Assembly: GCF_000427665.1 (NCBI RefSeq)
Contig: NZ_KE386572.1
Span: 496,001 to 560,000, forward strand
DNA length: 64,000 nt
DNA from: Geminicoccus roseus DSM 18922
GTDB lineage: Bacteria > Pseudomonadota > Alphaproteobacteria > Geminicoccales > Geminicoccaceae
Reading direction: 5' to 3'
Shown here: positions 1 through 8,907 of the stretch, in pieces
Layout of the letters: each line of letters opens with the position of its first letter
Numbering within the stretch: position 1 is the first letter of the stretch
Notes under the pieces: model-generated
Databases searched by the model: none
The model's input: only the letters and a program-made list of their open reading frames with translations
Told to the model about the DNA's origin: nothing
Program-made: the position numbers and the translations under genes

Positions 1-660
1 GTAGCCGTCGAAGGCCTTGAGGATGGTGGTGTTGCCTTCCTGCTTGGCGAACTTGAACGGGCCGGTGCCGTTCGGGCGGGCCTGCAGGGTCGCCGGGTCG
101 GCGATGTCCTTGGCCGACATGATCGGCAGGAACCCGGCCAGGAAGTAGAAGGCGGCCGCGGGGTAGTTGCCGTTCTTGGTGTGCACCCGCACGGTCAGGT
201 CGTCGACGATCTCGACCTCGCAGCGGCCGGGATACCAGGCCGCCGGCCGGGTCGGCTGCGAGGCGTATTCGAAGGTCGCCTTGACGTCCTCGGCGCTGAA
301 CTTCTTGCCGTCGTGGAAGGTCACGCCGTCGCGCAGCGTGTACTCGATCGTGTAGAGGTCGAGGATCTTCTGCCCGGTCGCCAGCTCCCAGACGATCTGG
401 GTCGGGTCGTCGCTGCCCATCGGCGTGCGGAACAGCTGGCCGAACACGTAGCCTTCCAGGTTGATCTGGGCGAGCACGGTGTGGGAGGTCGGGTCCCAGT
501 TGCCGGTGACCGGCTCGCCGGACGCGAACACCATGGTGTTGCGGCCCTGGGCGTAGGCCCGCTTGATGAACGGTGCCGGCATCGTCAGGGCCGCGGCTCC
601 GGCGGCACTGGTCTTCAGGAAGCTGCGGCGCGAACCCGCGACGATCGACGACAACGTCAT
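1..660 (-). CDS. ABC transporter substrate-binding protein, family 5 (partial)
   Basis: This is the N-terminal 220 residues of a periplasmic solute-binding protein of the peptide/nickel/opine type (SBP family 5); the rest lies left of the window. The leader carries a twin-arginine motif RRSFLK at residues 11-16, then a hydrophobic stretch ending AYAQ near residue 38, so Tat export is likely. The mature part shows the typical family start, with a DGVTFHDGKKFSAEDVK segment (ligand-gated lobe) and NGTGPFKF further on. It would deliver a short peptide or amidated compound to an inner-membrane permease encoded outside the window. It is transcribed divergently from the M20 hydrolase at 850, with 189 bp between them, suggesting that uptake and hydrolysis are linked. 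The exact ligand cannot be read from sequence. Confidence 0.9.
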   Translation of the reverse strand, partial: MTLSSIVAGSRRSFLKTSAAGAAALTMPAPFIKRAYAQGRNTMVFASGEPVTGNWDPTSHTVLAQINLEGYVFGQLFRTPMGSDDPTQIVWELATGQKILDLYTIEYTLRDGVTFHDGKKFSAEDVKATFEYASQPTRPAAWYPGRCEVEIVDDLTVRVHTKNGNYPAAAFYFLAGFLPIMSAKDIADPATLQARPNGTGPFKFAKQEGNTTILKAFDGY

Positions 661-849
661 ACCCACCCCTCCGGTGCTGGCGCCGGTGCGAGATCCGCCC
701 GGTCGCCGACTTGCGTGCCCTTGCGCACAGACGCTGCGCCGGGCCTTCGTGATGCAGCCCGAATGTTATCGGACATCTTGGAAAAGCCTAGGCGCGCCTT
801 GCGGCCAGCGTCAACGACGCATACCAAGAAAGCCAACTAATCCCACATA

Positions 850-2130
850 GTGGAAGCTCCCGTGGATCGTCCGACCAACTCGACCTGCCCCGAGGGCTTT
901 CTCGACCGCCTGGACGCCTTCTCGCAGATCGGCACCACCGACGACGGCGGCGTGGACCGGGTCGAGGCCAGCCCCGCCAACGGCCTGGCGCGGCGGGAAC
1001 TGGCGAGGCGCATGGAAGCGGCCGGGTATCGGGTGCTGGTGGACGGCATCGGCAACATGTTCGGGCTCCTGGAGCTGGCGGAGCAATTCGCGGGCCAGGA
1101 GGCGCCTTGGGTTTTTGCCGGTTCCCACATCGACAGCCAGCCGAAGGGCGGCCGGCTGGACGGCGCCTATGGCGTGCTGGCCGCGCTGGAGGCGGGCCAG
1201 GCGCTGAAGGAGCGGCTGGCCGGCCGCCCGGCCAAGGCCAATCTCGCGGTGGTCGCCTGGACCGGCGAGGAGGGTGCACGCTTCCAGCCGAGCCTCCTGG
1301 GCTCCTCGGTCCATGCCGGGATCCTGCCCCTGGAGCAGGCACTTGCCCGCAAGGACGGCAACGGCGTCAGCGTCGCCGACGCCCTGGACGCGATCGGCTT
1401 TCGCGGCCGGGACCAGGCGCCGAAGCCCTCGGCCTATGTCGAGCTGCACGTGGAATGCGCCCCGGCACTGGAGAACAGCAACACCCGGCTCGGCGTGTTC
1501 GACCGCTGGTGGGGTGCCCACAAGCTGGAGCTGCTGTTCACCGGCGCCACCGCCCATACCGGCCCGACCCCGATGGCCAAGCGCAAGGACGCGCTGCTGG
1601 CGGCGGCGGAAGTGATCACCGGCCTGCGCCGCCTGGCCGACGCCGCCCCGGCCGGCGCCCTGCACACCTCGGTGGGCCGGCTGGAAGTGCTGCCGAACTC
1701 GCCGAACGTGGTCCCCGACAGCGCCAAGCTGTTCATCGAGATCCGCTCGGTCGACGCCAAGGTGATGGCCGACACCCATGCCAGGCTGATGGAGCTGATC
1801 CCCTACGCCGCCACGCTGGCCAGGGTCGCGCACCGGATCGTGCGCGACGAGTACCGGGCACCCGGCGCCTTCGAGATCGGCCTGCGCACTCTGGCGCGCG
1901 AGGAGGCCGACCATCTGGGCATCCTGCCGATGAGCCTGGAGACCATTGCCGCCCATGACGCCATGCCGGTCGCGAAACTCTGCCCGTCCGTGGTGATCGC
2001 GGTGCCCAGCCGCGACGGCTTGTGCCACTCCCCGCGCGAATGGACCGACCCGCGCGACCTGGAACTGGGCGTGGCCTGGCTCGGCGGGATCCTGGAGCGG
2101 CTGGTGGTGGACGGGCCGGAAAGCGTCTGA
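850..2130 (+). CDS. M20-family amidohydrolase (carbamoylase/allantoate hydrolase type)
   Basis: A 426-residue cytoplasmic metal-dependent amidohydrolase of the M20 hydantoinase/carbamoylase subfamily. Members cleave N-carbamoyl amino acids, allantoate or ureidoglycine, releasing ammonia and CO2. Metal-ligand motifs are visible: GSHIDSQPKGGRLDG (His93, Asp104), GEEGARF (Glu140/141), ELHVE in the middle and CHSPRE near the C terminus. Two family motifs are altered: ELHxEQGP reads ELHVECAP, and SGAGHDA reads IAAHDA, so the substrate may differ from true L-carbamoylases. Length is normal. The start is GTG with only a weak ribosome site; a second in-frame GTG lies 12 bases on. A diverged paralogue is encoded at 7588. 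Confidence 0.85.
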   Translation: MEAPVDRPTNSTCPEGFLDRLDAFSQIGTTDDGGVDRVEASPANGLARRELARRMEAAGYRVLVDGIGNMFGLLELAEQFAGQEAPWVFAGSHIDSQPKGGRLDGAYGVLAALEAGQALKERLAGRPAKANLAVVAWTGEEGARFQPSLLGSSVHAGILPLEQALARKDGNGVSVADALDAIGFRGRDQAPKPSAYVELHVECAPALENSNTRLGVFDRWWGAHKLELLFTGATAHTGPTPMAKRKDALLAAAEVITGLRRLADAAPAGALHTSVGRLEVLPNSPNVVPDSAKLFIEIRSVDAKVMADTHARLMELIPYAATLARVAHRIVRDEYRAPGAFEIGLRTLAREEADHLGILPMSLETIAAHDAMPVAKLCPSVVIAVPSRDGLCHSPREWTDPRDLELGVAWLGGILERLVVDGPESV

Positions 2131-2200
2131 GCCCGGCGGTCTCTCCCCCGTTTCCGGTAATGCCCCAATTGACACCGCAGGATTCGTCCACGACGAACGT

Positions 2201-3337
2201 GTGAAATCGTCGATGCGAAATCCTGGAGGACGTCCGTTGCGCCATTGTTCAAGGCTGGCCGCCCTGGCCCTGGGGGCGGCCAGCCTGCTGGCTCCCCTGG
2301 CCGGTCCCGCCTCCGCCTGCACCCGGGCCCTTTATGTCGGCGACGACCAGACCGTGATCACCGGGCGCAACATGGACTGGAAGGAGGACATGGCCTCCAA
2401 CCTGTGGGTGTTCCCCGCCGGGATGGAGCGCGACGGCGCCGCCGGGCCGCAATCGCTGCGCTGGACCTCCCGCTTCGGCAGCGTCGTCACCTCGGGCTAC
2501 GAGGCCGGCTCCACCGACGGGATGAACGAGAAGGGCCTGGTGGCGAACATGCTCTATCTCGCCGAATCCGAGTACGGGAAGAGCGACGGCTCGCGCCCCT
2601 ATCTGTCGATCGCCGCCTGGCTGCAATATGTCCTGGACAGCTATGCCAGCGTCGCCGAGGCGGTGGAGGCCCTGGAGCAGCAGCCCTTCGACCTCCTGGC
2701 GCCCACCCTGCCGAACGGCGCGGCGGCCAGCCTGCACTTGGCGATCTCCGATTCGAGCGGGGATTCGGCGATCTTCGAGTATATCGACGGCGAGCTCGTG
2801 ATCCATCACGGCAAGCAATATGTCGTGATGACCAACTCGCCCTCCTACGACCAGCAATTGTCCTTGAACGCCTACTGGCAGGAGATCGGCGGGCTGACCT
2901 TCCTGCCCGGCACCAACCGCGCCGCCGACCGGTTCGCCCGCGCCTCGTTCCTGATCGACGCCGTGCCCAAGAGTGTCGCGCCCAACTACATCAAGGGCGT
3001 GCCCGGCCAGTCGTTCACCTACCAGGCGGTGGCCGAGGTGCTGAGCGTGATGCGGGCGGTGAGCGTGCCGCTCGGCATCACCACCCCCGACCAGCCGAAC
3101 ATCTCCTCGACCCTGTGGCGCTCGGTCTCCGACCAGAAGAACCTGGTCTACTACTTCGATTCCGCCACCCGGCCGAACACGTTCTGGGTGTCGATGGACA
3201 AGCTCGACCTGAAGCCCGGCGCTCCGGTCAGGAAGCTGACCATCCAGGACGGCGAGGTGTTCGCCGGCGAGGTCGCCGGCAGGTTCCAGGACGCAGAGCC
3301 GTTCGCCTTCCTGCCGGCCGATCCCGCCAAGGACTGA
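2201..3337 (+). CDS. Exported choloylglycine-type linear amide hydrolase
   Basis: A 378-residue N-terminal-nucleophile hydrolase of the penicillin V acylase / bile-salt hydrolase family, which cuts linear C-N amide bonds. A signal peptide (residues 1-39, ending ASA) is followed at once by Cys40, which cleavage would expose as the N-terminal nucleophile. The family catalytic set is at the expected spacing: Cys40, Arg56, Asp59, Asn212 and Arg244. The protein is therefore likely a periplasmic active enzyme. Candidate substrates in Gram-negatives include N-acyl homoserine lactones and penicillin V; the sequence does not decide. The start is GTG at 2201; an ATG four codons later would give nearly the same leader. 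It follows the M20 hydrolase by 70 bp in the same direction. Confidence 0.88.
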   Translation: MKSSMRNPGGRPLRHCSRLAALALGAASLLAPLAGPASACTRALYVGDDQTVITGRNMDWKEDMASNLWVFPAGMERDGAAGPQSLRWTSRFGSVVTSGYEAGSTDGMNEKGLVANMLYLAESEYGKSDGSRPYLSIAAWLQYVLDSYASVAEAVEALEQQPFDLLAPTLPNGAAASLHLAISDSSGDSAIFEYIDGELVIHHGKQYVVMTNSPSYDQQLSLNAYWQEIGGLTFLPGTNRAADRFARASFLIDAVPKSVAPNYIKGVPGQSFTYQAVAEVLSVMRAVSVPLGITTPDQPNISSTLWRSVSDQKNLVYYFDSATRPNTFWVSMDKLDLKPGAPVRKLTIQDGEVFAGEVAGRFQDAEPFAFLPADPAKD

Positions 3338-3349
3338 GCCCTCGCCCGG

Positions 3350-3667
3350 TCAGGGAAACCGGATCGCCTGCGGCCGCTTGACCTCGATCTCCACGAACGC
3401 CATCGGGCGGCTGCCGCCGTTCATGACGTCGTGGGAGATCCCGGACGTGCGGTCATAGGCCTGCCCGGCCACCAGCTCGATCTCGCGCACCTCGCTGCCG
3501 TCATGCACCCGCATGGTCGCATCGGTCAGCATCACCACGAAATAGGGCCAGCCATGGGTGTGCCAGCCGGTGGCCGCGCCCGGCGCGAAGTCCCAGCGGG
3601 TGATCCGCAGGTCCTGGTCGTCGCGCTGGACGGTCGGCACCGCCGGGATCGTGCATTGGAAGGCCAT
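3350..3667 (-). CDS. Small single-domain cupin protein
   Basis: A 105-residue single-cupin protein. The first cupin motif appears as GWHTHGWPYFVVML and the second near SGISHDVMNGG, giving a likely metal site of His residues. The function is unknown; small cupins of this kind can be sensors, isomerases or dioxygenase-like enzymes. The start at 3667 is chosen because AGGAGA sits about eight bases upstream; a longer reading to 3787 would run across the stop of the neighbour and lacks such a site. It follows the Sel1-type lipoprotein gene by 22 bp, so the two may be co-transcribed. Confidence 0.8.
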   Translation of the reverse strand: MAFQCTIPAVPTVQRDDQDLRITRWDFAPGAATGWHTHGWPYFVVMLTDATMRVHDGSEVREIELVAGQAYDRTSGISHDVMNGGSRPMAFVEIEVKRPQAIRFP

Positions 3668-3689
3668 GGGCGCGCTCTCCTGGTGGGCT

Positions 3690-4286
3690 CTAGCGGTAAT
3701 ACCAGCGATGCCAGCGCGGCGACCAGATCCAGCCATAGCGCCATCCCCGGTACCAGCCGGCATAGGCGGCATCGCGCCAGTAGCCATAGCGGTCCTGGTA
3801 ATAGGTTTCGTCGGCCAGAGCGTCCTGGACCTCGGCCTGCAGTTCCTTGGCCTCTGGGTCGCCCGCCGCCGCCGCCAGCGACAGCCAGGTGTCGGCCTCC
3901 TTCAGGTCCGGCCCCATCTCCTCCAGCCCGCCCATGTAGACCCGGCCCAGCGCCAGCTGCGCCCGCACGTCGCCGCGCTCGGCGGCACGGCGCATCCACT
4001 GCAGCGCCTTGTAGCTGTCGCGCGGGAAGCCGTCGCCGCGGAACAGGCGCAGGGCGAGGTCGTAGGCGGCGCTCGGATCGGTGGCGGCCAGTTCCTCCAG
4101 CGCGGCGATCCGGCCGTCCGGGTCGCGGTCGGGCACGGCCTCGGACGGGTCGAACGTGGTCAGGTCGCGAGGCTGCTCGGCACAGCCGCTGCCCTCGCGG
4201 CAGACGGTCACCGTCGGGCTTCGCTCCGGCGGAGCCGGCTGGCAGGCCGCGACCGACAATAAGCAGGGAATGATCAGCCACCGCAT
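3690..4286 (-). CDS. Sel1-repeat lipoprotein
   Basis: A 198-residue predicted lipoprotein. The leader ends in the lipobox VAAC with the lipidated Cys at residue 15. The centre (about residues 60-155) holds Sel1/TPR-like helical repeats, for example AAYDLALRLFRGDG and ALQWMRRAAERGDVRAQLALGRVYMGG, which usually mediate protein contacts. The C-terminal 40 residues are strikingly rich in Tyr, Trp and Arg, which is unusual and may bind envelope surfaces. No enzymatic motif is seen. It lies upstream of the small cupin gene on the same strand. Confidence 0.78.
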   Translation of the reverse strand: MRWLIIPCLLSVAACQPAPPERSPTVTVCREGSGCAEQPRDLTTFDPSEAVPDRDPDGRIAALEELAATDPSAAYDLALRLFRGDGFPRDSYKALQWMRRAAERGDVRAQLALGRVYMGGLEEMGPDLKEADTWLSLAAAAGDPEAKELQAEVQDALADETYYQDRYGYWRDAAYAGWYRGWRYGWIWSPRWHRWYYR

Positions 4287-4489
4287 TCCATCGTCCCTTC
4301 AAGCCAATCCGAAAATCCCAGCCACGAAATCGCGTGACGTTCCGTCTATACATGAATGCGTTAGTATGGATACTCGGTAGTGGAATAGTAGGCGCTTTCG
4401 GAAGCGCTAGGAATAAATGTAAAGCTCTCACGCTCTTCAATGACCTATTCAGCACACACTGGCGAGCAGCCGGATTTGGGAGCGAATGA

Positions 4490-5302
4490 ATGGACTGGAA
4501 AGATCTTCGCATCGCCGCCGCCCTGACCTGCAGCCTGGGTCTGGCCGGCTGTCTTGGTGGAACCGTCACCGGGGGCAGCGGCGGCACCGACATCTCGGGC
4601 AGCGCCGCCGGCAGCTCCAGCGCCGATGCCGGCAACCTGGAGCGCTGCGAGCAGACGCTCGGCACCCTCGCCATGGATGACGGCCGCCAGTCGAGCTGGT
4701 GGGGGCCGTTCTCGCAGAACACCGGGGTGACCACGATCGAGCCGCTGCTGCGCATGGTGGCGCAGCAGTCCAACTGCTTCGTGGTGACCTCGGTGGGCAA
4801 TCTGCGCCTGGACGACCGGATGACCCAGATCACCCAGAAGCAGCGCGATTCCGGCGAGTTCCGCGCCGGCTCCAAGCAGGAGAAGGGCCAGCGGGTCGCG
4901 GCCGACTATTTCCTGGAGCCGGCGATCATCATCAACGATGCCAGCATGGGCTCGGTGGGCGGCGCGCTGGGCGGCCTCCTGCCCGGCGTGTTCGGCGCGG
5001 TCGCCGGCGGCATGGAGCAGAAGGCCTCGGTGGTCACCATGTCGCTGTTCGACATCCGCTCCCAGGTCCAGGTCGCAGCCTCCGAGGGCAGCGCCACCGC
5101 CACCAATTACGGCGCGGCCGCGGTGACGCTGACCGGGGCCGGCGGCGGCGCGCTGGGCGGCCTGTCGCAGACGCCCGAGGGCAAGGCCACCATCGCCGCC
5201 TTCCTGGACGCCTATAACGGCATGGTGGTGGCCCTGCGCAGCTACGAGGCCCAGGACGTCGAGGGCGGCCTCGGCCGGGGCGGCACGCTCAAGGTCAACT
5301 GA
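4490..5302 (+). CDS. CsgG-like outer-membrane lipoprotein
   Basis: A 270-residue lipoprotein related to the CsgG family (curli secretion channel and relatives). The lipobox LAGC places the lipidated Cys at residue 21. A Gly/Ser-rich linker follows, then the CsgG-like core: a segment LLRMVAQQSNCFVVTSVGNL resembling the family region around a variable-strand domain, ADYFLEPAII, and a Gly-rich hydrophobic hairpin (residues about 160-182). No csgE, csgF or curlin genes are nearby, so a curli role is not indicated; isolated CsgG-like proteins are common in alphaproteobacteria with unknown cargo. Family assignment is from pattern memory. A hairpin terminator follows. Confidence 0.7.
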   Translation: MDWKDLRIAAALTCSLGLAGCLGGTVTGGSGGTDISGSAAGSSSADAGNLERCEQTLGTLAMDDGRQSSWWGPFSQNTGVTTIEPLLRMVAQQSNCFVVTSVGNLRLDDRMTQITQKQRDSGEFRAGSKQEKGQRVAADYFLEPAIIINDASMGSVGGALGGLLPGVFGAVAGGMEQKASVVTMSLFDIRSQVQVAASEGSATATNYGAAAVTLTGAGGGALGGLSQTPEGKATIAAFLDAYNGMVVALRSYEAQDVEGGLGRGGTLKVN

Positions 5303-5313
5303 GCCGGCCGGGT

Positions 5314-5346
5314 CGGGTGGCCGATCCGGCGGCCACCCGGCCTTTT
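5314..5346 (+). terminator. Rho-independent terminator after CsgG-like gene
   Basis: A perfect 9-bp stem (CGGGTGGCC with GGCCACCCG, 5314-5322 and 5331-5339) closes an 8-base loop and is followed by CCTTTTC. It starts 12 bases after the CsgG-like stop codon and separates that gene from the cupin at 5379. Confidence 0.75.
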
Positions 5347-5378
5347 CGGGGATCGCACGCCCCCAAGGAGTCGTCCCG

Positions 5379-5864
5379 ATGAGCGACAGCACGCCCCGCA
5401 GGCCCCTGGCCGTCCTGGCCGCCTCCGCCCCGCCCCGCACCCGGCCCTCGACCTATCCCGAGCCGTTTTTCAGCCGCATGGCGAAGCGGGAGAAGCGGCC
5501 GCTGGGCGACCTGTTCGGCCTCGTCCATTTCGGGGTGAACCTGACCCGGTTGGCGCCCGGCGGGGAGTCCGCCCTCCTGCACCGCCACAGCCGCCAGGAC
5601 GAGTTCGTCTTTATCCTGGAGGGAGAACCCACCCTGGTCACCGACACCGACGAGATGGAGCTTGCCCCCGGCATGTGCGCAGGCTTCCCGGCCAACGGCA
5701 TCGCCCACCAGCTGGTGAACCGGACCGAGCGGGACGTGGTCTATCTGGAGATCGGCGACCGCACCCCCGGCGACGAGGGCAGCTATCCCCGGGACGACCT
5801 GAAGGCCGCCCTCGGCCCGGACGGCAGCTGGACCTACACCCACAAGGACGGCCGGCCCTACTGA
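5379..5864 (+). CDS. Cupin-domain protein
   Basis: A 161-residue cytosolic single-cupin protein. The first cupin motif is in GGESALLHRHSRQDEFVFILEGE (His and Glu metal ligands), and the second in MCAGFPANGIAHQLVN. About 40 extra residues precede the barrel. Such proteins are common near amino-acid and sugar catabolism but the activity cannot be inferred. AAGGAG lies nine bases upstream of the ATG. It is convergent with the Lrp-type regulator. Confidence 0.82.
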   Translation: MSDSTPRRPLAVLAASAPPRTRPSTYPEPFFSRMAKREKRPLGDLFGLVHFGVNLTRLAPGGESALLHRHSRQDEFVFILEGEPTLVTDTDEMELAPGMCAGFPANGIAHQLVNRTERDVVYLEIGDRTPGDEGSYPRDDLKAALGPDGSWTYTHKDGRPY

Positions 5865-5944
5865 AGCTGCCAGGGCCGGCGGGTGGTCGGAGCTGCCGTC
5901 GGCGGGACAGTCAGCTGGCGCCGGTGCGGCCGCCCCCGAGCCGG

Positions 5945-6445
5945 CTAGCCTTCGCCCCCTGCCCTGGGCATCGCCTGCGGCCCGCCCTTGACCTGGCGGA
6001 TGGCGACCAGGGTGCGGAAGGCCCGCACGTTGCGGTTGTCGTGGAACACCTCGCGCACGAAGCCCTCATAGGCTTCCATGCCGGCCAGCTGCAGGCGGAG
6101 GATGAAGTCCGCCTCGCCGGTGACGTACCAGGCCTGCCGCACCTCGGGCCGGGCGCGCAGCTCGCGGGTGAAGCTGTCGAGCTCCGCCAGTCCCTCCCAT
6201 TCCAGCGAGACCAGCACATGCACTGTCAGCGGCAGCCCCAGGACCGAGGGGTGCACGATCGACACGTCCGAAACGATCACCCCCTCCTGGCGCAGGCGGC
6301 GCAGACGGCGCAGCACCGCGCTCTCGGAAAGGCCCACCCGTTCGGCCAGACGGCGGGCGGGCATCTGGTTGTCGAACTGGACCTGCTCCAGCAGGGCATG
6401 GTCGAACCGGTCCAGCTTGACGGAATCTGGCATCAGCAGCCCCAT
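5945..6445 (-). CDS. Lrp/AsnC-family transcriptional regulator
   Basis: A 166-residue regulator. The N-terminal winged helix-turn-helix (residues about 8-60) contains the typical DNQMPARRLAERVGLSES and RRLRRLRQEGVI segments. The C-terminal RAM ligand-binding domain has RPEVRQAWYVTGEADFIL and FVREVFHDNRNVRAFRTLVA. It is divergent from the diaminopropionate ammonia-lyase gene with only 72 bp between, which is the standard layout for an Lrp-type local activator responding to the amino acid degraded by its neighbour. Two starts compete: ATG at 6445, or ATG at 6433, which has GGGG six bases upstream; the longer one is given. Confidence 0.88.
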   Translation of the reverse strand: MGLLMPDSVKLDRFDHALLEQVQFDNQMPARRLAERVGLSESAVLRRLRRLRQEGVIVSDVSIVHPSVLGLPLTVHVLVSLEWEGLAELDSFTRELRARPEVRQAWYVTGEADFILRLQLAGMEAYEGFVREVFHDNRNVRAFRTLVAIRQVKGGPQAMPRAGGEG

Positions 6446-6517
6446 GATCGGCGAAAGCAGGCGCGTCCTAGCATGTTTTCGGCGCCAAGCATCCGCCGGC
6501 GCGGGCACACTGCCGGC

Positions 6518-7591
6518 ATGAGCAACGATCCGGTTCCCGCGCCCGGCGCGGACGGCATAGCGGCGGAACTGCTCCGTCTTTCGCCCAGCTATGCCCCCAC
6601 CCCCCTTCTCGACCTCCCGCGGCTCGCGCAACGCTGCGGCGTGGCGCAGGTCCTGGCCAAGGACGAAGGCCGGCGCATGCTGGGCAGCTTCAAGTCCCTG
6701 GGCGGCACCTATGCCGGCCTGCACGCGCTGGCCCGCGCCGCCGGCACCACCATCGCCGGCCTGATCGATCCGGCGCGCCGCCCGGCCAAGCTGCCGGCCC
6801 TGGTCTGCGCCAGCGACGGCAACCATGGCCTGGCCGTGGCCGCGGCCGCCCGCGCCGCCGGCGCACCCGCCAGGATCTATCTGCACGCCCGGGTCCCCGC
6901 CGCCCGGGCCGACCGGATCGTGGCGCAGGGCGCCGAGATCGTGCGGGTGGACGGCACCTATGACGACGCGGTGGCCGCCGCGGCCGGGGCGGCGCGGGCG
7001 GGCTCAGGCATCCTGGTGGCCGATACCACCGACGATCCGGGCGACCCGGTGGTGCAGGACGTCATGGCGGGCTACGGCGTGATGGCCCATGAGATCCGCC
7101 GGCAGGTCGAGGTGGCCGGCCACCCACGGCCGACCCATCTCTTCGTCCAGGCGGGCGTGGGCGGCCTGGCCGCCGCCATGGCGGACGGCCTCGCCGCCTG
7201 GATGGCGCCTCCGGCGGCCGTGATCGTGGTCGAGCCGGCCAGTGTCGCCTGCGTCGCCGCCGCCCTGGCGGCGGATCGCCCCGTCCGCGTGCCGGGCGAA
7301 CTGGAGACGGCGGCCGAGATGCTCTCCTGCGGCGAGGCCAGCGCGCCGGCCCTGGCGGTGCTGCGACGGCACGGCGCCCGCGGCCTGACCGTCCCGGAGG
7401 CGGCGCTGGGCGAGGCCACCCGCCTGCTGCGCGAGCTGGGCGGCCCGGCCACCACCCCGTCCGGCGCCGCAGGGCTGGCCGGTCTTTTGGCCCTGCAGGC
7501 GCAAGCCGCGGGCGCCGGCTTCGGACTCGATGCCGCCAGCCGGGTCCTGATCCTGGTGACCGAGGCCGACCTCGAGGAAGATGCGGCATGA
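6518..7591 (+). CDS. Diaminopropionate ammonia-lyase (PLP enzyme)
   Basis: A 357-residue fold-type II PLP enzyme. The Schiff-base lysine is Lys59 in GSFKSLGGTYAG, and the Asn loop is in CASDGNHGLAVA. Overall pattern (DTTDDPGDPVVQDVMAGYGVMAHEI; VQAGVGGLAAAMADGLAAW) matches diaminopropionate ammonia-lyase, which turns 2,3-diaminopropionate into pyruvate and two ammonia, rather than threonine dehydratase. It is somewhat shorter than the roughly 400-residue enterobacterial enzyme. The ATG at 6518 gives a compact N terminus. The gene overlaps the carbamoylase-like gene by 4 bp (ATGA), indicating translational coupling. Confidence 0.85.
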   Translation: MSNDPVPAPGADGIAAELLRLSPSYAPTPLLDLPRLAQRCGVAQVLAKDEGRRMLGSFKSLGGTYAGLHALARAAGTTIAGLIDPARRPAKLPALVCASDGNHGLAVAAAARAAGAPARIYLHARVPAARADRIVAQGAEIVRVDGTYDDAVAAAAGAARAGSGILVADTTDDPGDPVVQDVMAGYGVMAHEIRRQVEVAGHPRPTHLFVQAGVGGLAAAMADGLAAWMAPPAAVIVVEPASVACVAAALAADRPVRVPGELETAAEMLSCGEASAPALAVLRRHGARGLTVPEAALGEATRLLRELGGPATTPSGAAGLAGLLALQAQAAGAGFGLDAASRVLILVTEADLEEDAA

Positions 7592-8907
7592 GCCAAGGCG
7601 ACGATGCCGGCGGCCTTGCCGCCCAGCCGCCCTCGATCGACGCCGATCGGCTGCTCGATCGCCTCCGGCAGCTCGGGCAGGTCGGGCGCGACGCGGAAGG
7701 CCGCCTGTGCCGGCTGGCGGCCTCGGATGCCGACAAGGCCGGACGCGACCGGCTGGCGGACTGGATCGTGAGCGCCGGGCTGGAGCTCGCGATCGACCGG
7801 GTCGGCAACATGTTCGGCATCTGGCGTCCCGCGCAGGCGCCGGACGCGACGCCGGACGAGGCGCCGGTGATGATCGGCTCCCACATCGACACGGTGATCG
7901 ACGCCGGGATCTATGATGGCTGCTATGGCGTGCTGACCGGCCTGGAAGTCGCCCAGGCCCTCCAGAGCTCGGGCTTCACCCCCGCCTGCCCGATTGTGGT
8001 CGCGGCGTTCACCAACGAGGAAGGCGTGCGCTACGCGCCCGACATGATGGGTTCGCTGGTTTATGCCGGCGGCCTTGCGATCGACGAGGCGCTGGCGACC
8101 CTTGGCACCGACGGGACGGCGCTCGGCGCGGAACTCGCCCGGATCGGCTATGCCGGTTCCGAGGAGCCGGGCTTCCTGCGGCCGCGGGCCTATCTGGAGC
8201 TCCATGTCGAGCAGGGCCCGGTCCTGGAGCGCGACGCGGTGCCGATCGGTGCCGTGGAGAACCTCCAGGGCATCTCGTGGCAGCGCATCACGATCCAGGG
8301 CGTCGCCAATCATGCCGGCACCACGCCCATGTCGATGCGGCAGGACGCCGGCCAGGCCGCCGCGCGGGTGGTGACCTTCCTGCGCGACCGCATCGCCGGC
8401 CCGACCACGGTGGCGACGGTGGGATGCATGAGCTTCGAGCCGAACGCCATCAACGTCATCCCGTCGCGCGCGACCTTCACGGTGGATCTCCGCGATCCCG
8501 ACGAGCACAGGCTCCGGCAGGCGGAGGCCGCGCTTGCCCGCTACCTGGACGAACTCGCCCGTTCCGAGGGTGTCACGGTCTCGGCCGAGCGCCTGGCGCG
8601 CTTTGCACCGGTGAGCTTCGACAAGGCCATTGTCGGGCTGGTGGAGGACGCCGCGCAACGGCTGGGCCTGCGCTCCAGGCGCATGACCTCCGGTGCCGGC
8701 CACGACGCGCAGATGCTGGCCCGCATCTGCCCGGCCGCCATGATCTTTGTCCCCAGTGCCGGCGGGATCAGCCACAATCCGCGCGAGCACACCGAGCGTT
8801 CGGACCTGCTGGCCGGGGCCGACGTGCTGCTCGACGTGGTGCGGCGCCTGGCCGGCGCCACCTTCCCGCCCCCATCGTGCCACCGAGCAGGAGGCTTTCA
8901 GCCATGA
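7588..8907 (+). CDS. M20-family amidohydrolase (N-carbamoyl amino acid hydrolase type)
   Basis: A 439-residue Zn-dependent amidohydrolase of the hydantoinase/carbamoylase subfamily. Motifs are canonical: GSHIDTVIDAGIYDG (His99, Asp110), FTNEEGVRY (Glu144/145), ELHVEQGPVLE, NHAGTTPM, TSGAGHDAQM and ISHNPREH. It is thus closer to true N-carbamoyl-L-amino-acid hydrolases than the paralogue at 850. It overlaps both neighbours by 4 bp, so ammonia-lyase, this enzyme and the AhpD-like protein are made as one unit. Inference: it unmasks an N-acylated or N-carbamoylated diamino acid before lysis. Confidence 0.87.
   Translation: MSQGDDAGGLAAQPPSIDADRLLDRLRQLGQVGRDAEGRLCRLAASDADKAGRDRLADWIVSAGLELAIDRVGNMFGIWRPAQAPDATPDEAPVMIGSHIDTVIDAGIYDGCYGVLTGLEVAQALQSSGFTPACPIVVAAFTNEEGVRYAPDMMGSLVYAGGLAIDEALATLGTDGTALGAELARIGYAGSEEPGFLRPRAYLELHVEQGPVLERDAVPIGAVENLQGISWQRITIQGVANHAGTTPMSMRQDAGQAAARVVTFLRDRIAGPTTVATVGCMSFEPNAINVIPSRATFTVDLRDPDEHRLRQAEAALARYLDELARSEGVTVSAERLARFAPVSFDKAIVGLVEDAAQRLGLRSRRMTSGAGHDAQMLARICPAAMIFVPSAGGISHNPREHTERSDLLAGADVLLDVVRRLAGATFPPPSCHRAGGFQP

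Noticed and set aside
4490-5302. Curli secretion locus
   Set aside because: Only the CsgG-like lipoprotein is present; no curlin, csgE or csgF genes are in the neighbourhood.
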